Of a stretch of 5,496 nt of DNA, positions 1-5,496 are shown in pieces; position 1 is the first letter of the stretch, and each line of letters starts with the position of its first letter. Source of the stretch: DASPXK01 sp035637315. Lineage in GTDB: Bacteria; Chloroflexota; UBA6077; JACCZL01. The notes under the pieces were generated by a model. It made no database searches, was not told where the DNA came from, and saw only the letters and a list, made by a program, of their open reading frames with translations. The stretch lies in the NCBI GenBank assembly GCA_035637315.1, contig DASPXK010000345.1:1-5496 (forward strand). Direction: 5' to 3'. A program made the position numbers and the translations under genes.

Positions 1-46
1 ACGATCAACGGTCAGCTTTCGTTCTCTTGGCGGAGTTTGGTGCGCG
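1..46. other. Short non-coding flank downstream of the phosphotransferase gene
   Basis: These bases follow the TAG stop (47-49) of the minus-strand phosphotransferase. I see no hairpin with a T-run, no start with a Shine-Dalgarno and no repeat. Any next gene or terminator lies outside the window. Confidence 0.5.
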
Positions 47-2701
47 CTACGGGCCAGCGATGCTCGGCAGAGGGGACAGAACGACGAGCCCGCGGTCGCC
101 GTCGACGGCGATCGTCTGGCCGTGGTGGATTCGTTCGGTGCCGTCGCCGGTCCCCATGACGGCCGGGATGCCGTACTCGCGAGCGATGATCGAGCCGTGG
201 GCCAGGATGCCGCCGACGTCGGTCACCAGCCCGCGCGCCTGCGCGAAGAGCGGCGTCCAGGCCGGCGTAGTCGCCGGGCAGACGAGGATCGTGCCGGGCT
301 CCATTTTGGCGAACTCGTCCGGCGACATGACCCGGCTTGCCGGCGCGACGACGCGGCCCGGGCTCACGGCAAAGCCGCGCAGCTCGAGGCTGTCCGGCGC
401 GTTGCGCCGCTGGGTCTCCCAGACGGACATGTCCAGCGGTCCGAACCGCAGGCGGTAGTCCGGGGGCACCGCTGGGGGTGGGTGAAGCCGCTTGCGCGCC
501 TCGCGCAGGTCGCGCCGCTCGCGGGCCAGGCTCGCTAGGTCGCCCCTTCGCGTGGCGGCCGGCGGCGCCCCTATCGCCGCCTGGATCTCAGCGGTCCGCA
601 GGAAGAACACATCGTCGGGCGCCTCGAGCGAGCCGCGCTCGACCAGCCGGCGGCCCAGCTCCAGCGCCAGCCTTCGCAAGGTCGGCCAGGCGGCGCCCAG
701 GTAGAAGAGTGCCTGCTCGCGGTACGGCCCGAAGCGCCGGGCCCAGCCCAGGCAGAGCTTGAACAGACGCCGCCGAAACGGGTCGAAGGATCGCCAGGTG
801 GCCAGCGCCTGGCCATCGCGCTCGCGGGCGATCTGGCGCTGGCGGGCTCGAACGTTCTGGCCGGGACGCTGGGCCATGGCTTTCAGGCTGAGCAGAACGG
901 GCAGCGGATCGTCGATCTGGGTTGGCACGACGAAGTCCAGGTTGTAGATCTGGTGCCCATTCCGCTCCAGGTAGCCGTCCAGGTCGGCCAGCACCGCGCG
1001 CCCCTCGTCGGTCGTGCCGAGCGCTTCGGCGAGCCGCTCAGCCGGCGTCGAGGCAGCGATCCGGGCCAGCTCTCCAGAGGAGCGGATCTGCTCGGCTAGG
1101 CGCTCCAGTTCAGCCTCGGCGTCCAGGGTGAGAGAGGGAAAGCCGCGCATGAAATGCCCGCTGGTCAGGCCACGCCGCGGAGCAGCCTTTGCCAGGAAGC
1201 GGTCGAGCAGTCCGTCCGTTATTTTTGCCGAGCCGACCACGACGGCGCAGGCGTACCAGTATTCGGCGTCGGCCCAGGCCAGCTCGCGTATCGCCGCCAG
1301 CAGTGGGTCCTCAGGGGTCGTGGCTGGGTCGACCTGCTTCCATTGCTCGATTCGGGCCCGGTAGGCCGGCAGCGCCCGGTCACGCCAGTAGGGCACGCCT
1401 TCCTTGAACATAATCCCGAAGCTGCCGATCGTCACGCGCAGCGTGGTCCACAGCATGCGCAAGCTGAGTTTGAAGTCGGCCCGCTCGTAGGCGTAGCCGT
1501 TGACCGTCGCGAAGAACGGGCGATCGACAAAGTCGTCGAGCCTGAGCGTAGGTAGGTTGCGCGCAAACAGGGCCATGATCGCGTCGATCGAGCTCTCGAG
1601 GCCCTGGGTTAGGTACAGCTCCTCGAACAGCGGCGAGAGCGGCTCGGGCATGTTCTCCGTGACCTGGCGACGGACCCAGGCCGAGCCGGGAAACGGTGGC
1701 TCCCAGCGCGCGTCCTTCAGCGGTTGGGGCGGCAGATTGGTGATCGGGCGGGCCTGGACGATCCAGAAGCGTCCGCCCGCCACGGCCCACTCCACATCCT
1801 GGGGGGAACCGAAATGCCGCTCGACGCCCAGCCCGAGCCGAGCAAGGCTGGCCAACTGGCCATCATCGAGCGCCGGATGGGACGCGCGATCCACCTCTAG
1901 CGGAGCATCGGCGATACCGCTTTCCGTCAGGATGGTCGAAATGCGCTGGCGTCCGGTCTGACGCTCCAGGACTGCCAGCGTCGCGCGCTCCAGCCTCCAG
2001 GTGTCGGGGGTCGTGGCGCCGTTCACGACCGCCTCGCCAAGCCCGCGGGCCGCGTTCACGACGATCTCGTCGCGCGCGCCGCTCGCTGGATTAGCCGTGA
2101 AGAGGACGCCGGCCGCCTCGGCCTCGACCAGCCGCTGGACTACGACCGCCATCGCCGCGGCGGCGTGAGGATAGCCGACGCGCTCGCGGTAGGCTATCGC
2201 GCGCGCCGTCCAGAGCGAGGCCCAGCAGCGACGAACCGCGGCGAGCAGGGCTTCCTCGCCGCGAACGTTCAAGAAGCTGGCCTGCTGGCCTGCGAAGCTG
2301 GCGTCTGGCTGGTCCTCGGCCGTCGCGCTCGAGCGGACCGCGACCGGCGGAGCGCCGAGCTCCCGGTACGCCGCCGCGATCGAAGCCGCCAGATCGTCCG
2401 GCATCGAGAGGCCCTCGAACAGGTCGGCGATTCGCGACGCCGCGTCTTCGGCCGATCCGGCCGTCTGAAGCGCCGCCTCGATCGACTCGGCCAGGCCGGC
2501 CGCTTTGGTGACCTGGCTGTACGCCTGGACCGTCACGCAGAAGCCGGGCGGCACGGGAAAGCCGCCCGCGATCAGCTCGCCCAGGTTCGCCGCCTTGCCC
2601 CCGGCCCGCTCGACGTCATTGCCGCGAAGCGCCTCGAGCGGGACGATGAGAGACGGATCAACCACAGAAGACGATTCAACCACAGGGAACGCAGAGGACA
2701 C
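47..2701 (-). CDS. PEP/pyruvate-binding, rifampicin-phosphotransferase-like (PEP-synthase-like) enzyme
   Basis: The frame encodes 884 residues in a swivelling-His phosphotransferase architecture. The N-terminal ATP-grasp (PPDK_N-type) domain spans about residues 20-325, with GGKAANLGEL at 34-43, VRSSATAED at 122-130, GVLFTANPASG near 198-208, GLGEAVVNG near 220-228 and DVEWA...VQARPIT ending near 321. A mostly helical middle region (about 340-750) includes ENMPEPLSPL at 349-358 and PDDVFFL at 695-701. The C-terminal mobile domain has SPGRVVAP near 780, TTPAWTPLF at 811-819 and the phospho-carrier His835 in GGILAHGSIIAREYGIPAV. The protein ends just after this domain, so it lacks the C-terminal PEP-binding barrel of true PpsA or PPDK. 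Domain order and length match rifampicin phosphotransferases, which split ATP and phosphorylate a small acceptor, with His as the intermediate. The acceptor here is unknown and need not be rifampicin. It lies downstream of pdxA on the same strand, probably in one transcript. The start is uncertain: the GTG at 2701 has no Shine-Dalgarno and lies in a repeat. GTG codons at 2683 and 2665 are alternatives, and conserved sequence begins only near residue 20. Confidence 0.88.
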   Translation of the reverse strand: MSSAFPVVESSSVVDPSLIVPLEALRGNDVERAGGKAANLGELIAGGFPVPPGFCVTVQAYSQVTKAAGLAESIEAALQTAGSAEDAASRIADLFEGLSMPDDLAASIAAAYRELGAPPVAVRSSATAEDQPDASFAGQQASFLNVRGEEALLAAVRRCWASLWTARAIAYRERVGYPHAAAAMAVVVQRLVEAEAAGVLFTANPASGARDEIVVNAARGLGEAVVNGATTPDTWRLERATLAVLERQTGRQRISTILTESGIADAPLEVDRASHPALDDGQLASLARLGLGVERHFGSPQDVEWAVAGGRFWIVQARPITNLPPQPLKDARWEPPFPGSAWVRRQVTENMPEPLSPLFEELYLTQGLESSIDAIMALFARNLPTLRLDDFVDRPFFATVNGYAYERADFKLSLRMLWTTLRVTIGSFGIMFKEGVPYWRDRALPAYRARIEQWKQVDPATTPEDPLLAAIRELAWADAEYWYACAVVVGSAKITDGLLDRFLAKAAPRRGLTSGHFMRGFPSLTLDAEAELERLAEQIRSSGELARIAASTPAERLAEALGTTDEGRAVLADLDGYLERNGHQIYNLDFVVPTQIDDPLPVLLSLKAMAQRPGQNVRARQRQIARERDGQALATWRSFDPFRRRLFKLCLGWARRFGPYREQALFYLGAAWPTLRRLALELGRRLVERGSLEAPDDVFFLRTAEIQAAIGAPPAATRRGDLASLARERRDLREARKRLHPPPAVPPDYRLRFGPLDMSVWETQRRNAPDSLELRGFAVSPGRVVAPASRVMSPDEFAKMEPGTILVCPATTPAWTPLFAQARGLVTDVGGILAHGSIIAREYGIPAVMGTGDGTERIHHGQTIAVDGDRGLVVLSPLPSIAGP

Positions 2702-2779
2702 AGAGAGCGAACAGGGAGGAAATAACGGTCTGCTCCTGGTCTCGTCTACCCCTGCGCCCTCTGCGTCCTGCGCGGTTAA
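2652..2779. repeat. Imperfect palindromic CAGAG-type intergenic repeat spanning two gene ends
   Basis: The left arm (2676-2706) reads tcaaccacagggaacgcaga and onward. The reverse complement of the right arm (2749-2779) reads ttaaccgcgcaggacgcaga and onward. By eye about 21 of 31 positions match, including the block acgcagagg. Within the left arm the trinucleotide cag recurs every 9 bases (2683, 2692, 2701). The sequence gacg..tcaaccacag occurs twice, at 2652-2667 and 2670-2685, with 14 of 16 matching. The right arm contains the TAA stop of pdxA (2776-2778), and the left arm encodes the first residues of the downstream phosphotransferase frame. From memory, 'accgcagaggacgcagag' sequences are dispersed in intergenic regions of several bacterial phyla; this was not checked here. 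A role as an mRNA-end hairpin or processing site between the two genes is possible. There is no T-run, so it is not a classical terminator. Confidence 0.72.
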
Positions 2780-3801
2780 GTCGTGCGCGCGGGCACCGGG
2801 CGGACCAGCCTAGCGTACTGCGCGGCGACGCGGGTCGACTCGGCCATGCCGATCGCGCTGGCGATCCCCTTCCCGGCGATGTCGAAGGCCGTCCCGTGGT
2901 CGACCGATGCACGGATGAACGGCAGTCCGGTCGTGATGGCGATGGTCCGCTCGAAGTCGAGCGTCTTGGCCGCGATGTGGCCCTGGTCATGGTGGAGCGA
3001 GAGGACGGCGTCCCAGCGGCCCTGGAGGCACTGATGAAAGACGGCGTCGGCCGGAATGGGGCCGAATGCCGGCACCCCGTCGGCCTGAGCGCGCTCGACG
3101 CCTGGCGCGATCTCGTCGATCTCCTCGTGCCCGAACATACCGTGCTCGCCGCCGTGCGGATTGAGCGCGGCGACCGCGATCTTCGCGTCTGGCTCGCGGA
3201 AGTGGACCATCGCCTTGTGTGCTTTGACCAGCGTCTGGTGGACGTTGTCGGCCGTGACCTCGTCGCATGCCTCGCGCATCGACATGTGGCGGGCCATGAA
3301 GAAGATCCGCAAGCGGCCGACCGTGAACATGGTCAGCACGTCGGAGCTATTGGTCAGCTTGGCCAGGGCAGTCGTGTGGTCGAGGTGGGGCACGCCGCCC
3401 AGTTGCATGGCTTCTTTGTTCAGCGGGGCGGTGGCGAGCGCCTCGATCTCCCCCGCCAGCGCCAGGCGGATGCCGCACTCGACGTAACGGAAGGCTGCCC
3501 GTCCGGCCGCCGCCTGGACCTCGCCCCACACCAGCCCGTCCAGGTCCGGGCTGCCCACGTCCAGCAGGTCGACCACTCCCAGCTCGAAGCGGCCATCGGA
3601 TGGGCGCTGTACGGTATGAAGCTCGGGCCGTCGACCGAGCGCTTCGCCCCCGCGCTGCAGCGCGAGCCGATCGCCCAGCACCAGCGGGCGCGCTATCTCG
3701 TAGAGGTCGGACTCGGCCAGCGCCTGGAGCACGATCTCTGGCCCGACACCAGCCGGATCTCCAAGCGTCACACCGATTAGAGGCCGCTCGCCGTCGTGCA
3801 T
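2776..3801 (-). CDS. pdxA: PdxA-family NAD-dependent dehydrogenase (4-hydroxythreonine-4-phosphate / 4-phospho-threonate type)
   Basis: The 341-residue product has the usual PdxA length. PdxA proteins oxidise and decarboxylate phosphorylated C4 hydroxy acids using NAD and a divalent metal, in the cytoplasm. Visible signatures are GVTLGDPAGVGPEI at 10-23, ATAPLNKEA at 123-131, DHTTALA at 141-147, RHMSM at 171-175, LNPHGGEHGMFG at 213-224, HHDQGH at 270-275 and GLPFIRASVDHGTAFDIAG at 292-310. His172, His216 and His271 are the expected metal ligands. The FDIAGKGIAS ending and the FMARHMSMREA region look closer to PdxA2 (4-phospho-threonate or erythronate dehydrogenase) than to vitamin B6 PdxA; that subtype is an inference. 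The start at 3801 is chosen because an AGGAGG lies 9 bases upstream and conserved sequence begins at residue 8. The frame stays open to 4062, but the extra 87 codons are only hairpin repeat plus antisense of the divergent gene. The TAA stop lies inside the intergenic repeat. Confidence 0.93.
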   Translation of the reverse strand: MHDGERPLIGVTLGDPAGVGPEIVLQALAESDLYEIARPLVLGDRLALQRGGEALGRRPELHTVQRPSDGRFELGVVDLLDVGSPDLDGLVWGEVQAAAGRAAFRYVECGIRLALAGEIEALATAPLNKEAMQLGGVPHLDHTTALAKLTNSSDVLTMFTVGRLRIFFMARHMSMREACDEVTADNVHQTLVKAHKAMVHFREPDAKIAVAALNPHGGEHGMFGHEEIDEIAPGVERAQADGVPAFGPIPADAVFHQCLQGRWDAVLSLHHDQGHIAAKTLDFERTIAITTGLPFIRASVDHGTAFDIAGKGIASAIGMAESTRVAAQYARLVRPVPARTT

Positions 3802-3810
3802 CGGGCCGTC

Positions 3811-3816
3811 CCTCCT
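3811..3816 (-). promoter_or_regulatory. Ribosome binding site of pdxA
   Basis: On the minus strand the sequence reads AGGAGG, within gaggaggga, 9 bases before the ATG at 3801. This perfect anti-16S match decides the start codon against the longer open frame reaching 4062. Confidence 0.8.
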
Positions 3817-3854
3817 CGAGATCTGATGGGAAAAGGATACACCCTCCCCCCCAA

Positions 3855-3890
3855 CCCCCTCTCCCTCAAGGCCCTCAAGGGGAGAGGGGG
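3855..3890. repeat. C/G-rich hairpin repeat with internal 9-base tandem duplication
   Basis: The arms ccccctctccc (3855-3865) and ggggagaggggg (3879-3890) pair perfectly over 11 bases (3855-3865 with 3880-3890) around a 14-base loop. The loop region arises from two adjacent copies of ccctcaagg (3863-3871 and 3872-3880). The flanking accctcccccccaac (3841-3855) resembles the 'ccctcaccccaacccctctccc' hairpin repeats that I recall as dispersed in many GC-rich genomes; this was not checked. It lies between two divergent start codons, so it cannot be an end-of-gene terminator for either, and neither strand has a T-run after the stem. A REP-like mobile or DNA-structural element is the best description. 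Confidence 0.75.
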
Positions 3891-3933
3891 AGCTTCCGTT
3901 TCCGGTGAAAGGCAGCATCAGGGGGACCGCCGG

Positions 3934-3939
3934 TACAAT
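3934..3939 (+). promoter_or_regulatory. Candidate -10 box for the GS-family gene
   Basis: TACAAT matches the sigma-70-type -10 consensus at five of six positions and stands out in GC-rich surroundings. No good -35 hexamer lies 16-18 bases upstream and there is no TGn extension. If it is used, transcription would start near 3945-3947, leaving a leader of about 12 bases that barely contains the Shine-Dalgarno. Confidence 0.35.
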
Positions 3940-3946
3940 GCCCGTC

Positions 3947-3954
3947 GGAGGTGA
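3947..3954 (+). promoter_or_regulatory. Ribosome binding site of the GS-family gene
   Basis: GGAGGTGA is complementary to the 16S rRNA tail and ends its GGAGG core 6 bases before the ATG at 3958. It fixes the start codon firmly. Confidence 0.85.
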
Positions 3955-3957
3955 GCC

Positions 3958-5313
3958 ATGGAGCGCGGGGAGGTGGTCAGCAAGGTCCGTCAGTCCGACG
4001 TCCAGCTGGTGCGATTCCTGTACTGCGACAACGGCGGCGTTATCCGAGGCAAGACCGCCCACGTGGACGACCTGGAGGGCCGCCTCTCGGCCGGCATCGG
4101 CTTGACCGTCGCGATGCAGGCGATGAACTCGCTGGACCAGCTCCAGTCGGTGTCCGGGATGGGACCGGTTGGCGAGATTCGACTAGTGCCTGACCCGGAC
4201 ACGTTCGTGGTGCTGCCATACGCGCCCCGCGCGGCGGCGATGCTGTCGGACATGGTGACGCTCGACGCTCAGCCATGGGACGCCTGCCCGCGCAGTTTCC
4301 TCAAGCGAATGGTCAAGCGAGCGGCAGGCGAGGGTCTGCAGTTCAAGGCCGGATTCGAGCCGGAGTGGTCGCTGGCGGTCCGCGTCGAGGACCGCTATGT
4401 GCCGTTTGACGAGACGCTCTGCTTCAGCAGCATCGGCATGCAGACGGCCGCCACGGTGATCGACGAAGTGGTCGAGGCGATCGGCAAGCAGGGCATGCGG
4501 GTCGAGCAATATTACCCAGAGCTGGGACACGGCCAGCAGGAGCTGTCGATCCGCTACGCGCCGGCCCTGCGCGCGGCGGACAACCAGGTCCTGTATCGGG
4601 AGACGGTGCGGGCCGTGGCGTACAAGAACGGCTACTTCGCTTCGTTCGCGCCCAAACCGTGGCCGGAGCATGCCGGCAACGGCTGTCACATCCACCTGAG
4701 TGTCTGGGATCCGAGTGGTGAGGAGAACCTGTTCTTCGACCGCTCCGCGCCGTACCAACTGGGTCGGCTGGGTCGGCAATTCGCGGCCGGACTGCTGGAG
4801 CACCTGCCTGGCCTGGTTGCCCTGACGTGTCCGAGCTACAACAGCTACCACCGTCTGCAGCCCCAATCGTGGAGCTCGGCTTACACGTGCTACGGACCGG
4901 ACAATCGCGAGGCGGCCGTCCGAATCGTCAGCACGTACTGGGGGCAGGAGATGCCCTCGATCAATCTGGAGCTGAAGGCGGCAGACAATAGCGCCAACCC
5001 GTATCTGGCGCTGGGCGGGGTGATCGCGGCCGGGCTCGACGGGATTATGCGCGGCTTGGAGCTGGGCGAAGAGCGCCTGGCCCTGGAAGACCCGTTTACG
5101 ATTCCAGAGGAGGAGCGTGAGGCGCGCGGCATCCGCCGCCTCCCGGACTCGCTCTCGGCGGCGCTGGAAGCGCTGGAGGCCGATTCGGTGCTGACGGACG
5201 CCCTCGGCGGGTTGCTGCTGACCTCGTTCCTGGCCGTGCGTCGCTCCGAGTGGGAAGCCTACTCAGCCCAGGGCCCCGCCTTCGAGCACAAGCACCACTT
5301 CTGGAAGTACTGA
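3958..5313 (+). CDS. Glutamine synthetase family protein (GS-like gamma-glutamyl ligase)
   Basis: The 451-residue protein has both GS domains. The N-terminal beta-grasp part (about 1-105) contains VRFLYCDNGGVIRGK at 18-32, and the catalytic barrel follows. Metal and nucleotide residues are seen as Glu134 and Glu136 in AGFEPEW, Glu188 and Glu195 in PELGHGQQEL, and His244 and His246 in GNGCHIHLSVW. Substrate and phosphate arginines are Arg299 (NSYHRL), Arg317 and Arg322 (DNREAAVRIV). The stretch LELKAADNSANPYLALGG (337-354) matches the GS 'E-R-PD-ANPYL' block, but the usual Arg is Lys340. The position of the adenylylation Tyr of enteric GSI appears to be Phe380 (DPFTIPEE). The family activates a glutamyl carboxylate with ATP and joins an amine or ammonia to it. 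These differences argue for a PuuA/GlnT/FluG-like relative rather than the housekeeping GlnA, and the true substrate is unknown. It is divergent from pdxA and convergent with a recombinase end, and starts after a strong RBS. Confidence 0.9.
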   Translation: MERGEVVSKVRQSDVQLVRFLYCDNGGVIRGKTAHVDDLEGRLSAGIGLTVAMQAMNSLDQLQSVSGMGPVGEIRLVPDPDTFVVLPYAPRAAAMLSDMVTLDAQPWDACPRSFLKRMVKRAAGEGLQFKAGFEPEWSLAVRVEDRYVPFDETLCFSSIGMQTAATVIDEVVEAIGKQGMRVEQYYPELGHGQQELSIRYAPALRAADNQVLYRETVRAVAYKNGYFASFAPKPWPEHAGNGCHIHLSVWDPSGEENLFFDRSAPYQLGRLGRQFAAGLLEHLPGLVALTCPSYNSYHRLQPQSWSSAYTCYGPDNREAAVRIVSTYWGQEMPSINLELKAADNSANPYLALGGVIAAGLDGIMRGLELGEERLALEDPFTIPEEEREARGIRRLPDSLSAALEALEADSVLTDALGGLLLTSFLAVRRSEWEAYSAQGPAFEHKHHFWKY

Positions 5314-5496
5314 GTGTTGTTGCACCGCCCAGCGGGATGCTCGCCTCTATCCTGAACCGCTGTAGATGGTCGGGGCGCCATACCCTGACGCGCACGCCCA
5401 GGGCGTCGAGGGCCAGGCGCCGCTGGTCGTAGGTCAGCTCACCGAGCTTCGCGGCCACCGTTCCGCACCAGGCCTCGAGATCGGCCAGCCGACTCC
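5096..5496 (-). CDS. C-terminal end of a serine-recombinase-type protein (partial, overlaps GS gene antisense)
   Basis: The frame enters from the right window edge, so its N-terminus is not visible. Read leftward it gives SRLADLEAWCGTVAAKLGEL then TYDQRRLALDALGVRVRV, followed by WRPDHLQRFRIEASIPL. This pattern (a helical segment, 'L.y..rRlaL.aLgVrVrV', then a beta segment ending in IPL) is what I recognise at the C-terminal end of large serine recombinases in transposons and prophages. The catalytic domain would lie beyond 5496. Recognisable similarity ends near 5330. After that the frame has no stop for another 78 codons and crosses the GS stop into its antisense strand, ending at TAA 5096-5098. 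The last 73 or so codons are therefore probably not native, and the gene may have lost its original stop at an insertion or deletion junction. The family call is made from motif memory only. Confidence 0.6.
   Translation of the reverse strand, partial: SRLADLEAWCGTVAAKLGELTYDQRRLALDALGVRVRVWRPDHLQRFRIEASIPLGGATTLSTSRSGACARRRGPGLSRLPTRSDARPGTRSAATRRGRPSAPNRPPALPAPPRASPGGGGCRAPHAPPLES

Noticed and set aside
47..2701. Housekeeping PEP synthase (ppsA)
   Set aside because: The His-bearing mobile domain is at the extreme C-terminus and the C-terminal PEP/pyruvate barrel of PpsA is missing.
2165..2725. 186-codon open frame on the plus strand opposite the phosphotransferase
   Set aside because: It is antisense to the ATP-grasp coding region, and its Arg/Ala-rich composition is typical of shadow frames.
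2652..2779. CRISPR array
   Set aside because: The repeats are short, 9-18 bases apart, imperfect and palindromically arranged, with no unique spacers of regular length.
2896..3780. 294-codon open frame on the plus strand opposite pdxA
   Set aside because: It is a GC-rich antisense shadow of a clearly conserved PdxA gene, with no RBS and no recognisable motif.
3834..3839. TATCCT as a -10 box for pdxA on the minus strand
   Set aside because: It matches only four of six positions, has no -35 partner at normal spacing, and the upstream DNA is repeat; too weak to list.
3855..3890. Rho-independent terminator
   Set aside because: The stem is strong, but neither strand has a T-run after it and it lies upstream of both flanking genes.
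3802..4062. 87-codon N-terminal extension of the pdxA frame
   Set aside because: It is translated hairpin repeat and antisense of the GS gene start. A strong RBS and the conserved PdxA N-terminus both point to 3801.
4183..4866. 227-codon open frame on the minus strand opposite the GS gene
   Set aside because: It lies wholly inside the GS catalytic coding region and has no RBS or domain signature.

Overview
This is a GC-rich bacterial window with long, unbroken coding frames, good Shine-Dalgarno sites and short intergenic gaps. Together with the style of the glutamine-synthetase-like protein, the recombinase tail and the dispersed intergenic repeats, it suggests a Chloroflexota-like or similar high-GC environmental bacterium. 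That placement is an inference; no taxonomic marker gene is present.

Layout. The left half is on the minus strand. It holds a PdxA-family dehydrogenase gene (2776-3801) followed downstream by a large PEP-synthase-like / rifampicin-phosphotransferase-like gene (47-2701). The 74 bases between them, plus the ends of both genes, are made of a 'CAGAG'-type imperfect palindromic repeat. This repeat supplies the stop codon of pdxA and the first codons of the phosphotransferase frame. A divergent intergenic region (3802-3957) carries a second, C/G-rich hairpin repeat, a strong RBS for each flanking gene, and a possible -10 box for the rightward gene. Rightward from 3958 to 5313 lies a glutamine-synthetase-family ligase. 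Immediately beyond it, on the minus strand and cut by the window edge, is the C-terminal end of a serine-recombinase-type protein. Its frame has no stop before it runs 218 bases antisense into the ligase gene.

How the genes may work together. The PdxA homologue resembles the catabolic PdxA2 branch (phospho-sugar-acid dehydrogenases), the large protein transfers phosphate from ATP to a small molecule, and the ligase resembles GS-like enzymes with a changed substrate-site residue (Lys for the usual Arg). A small-molecule or amine/sugar-acid utilisation locus is possible but speculative. No complete defence system, CRISPR array, tRNA or rRNA was seen. The most interesting points are the repeat built into gene ends, the altered GS active site and the recombinase/GS junction.
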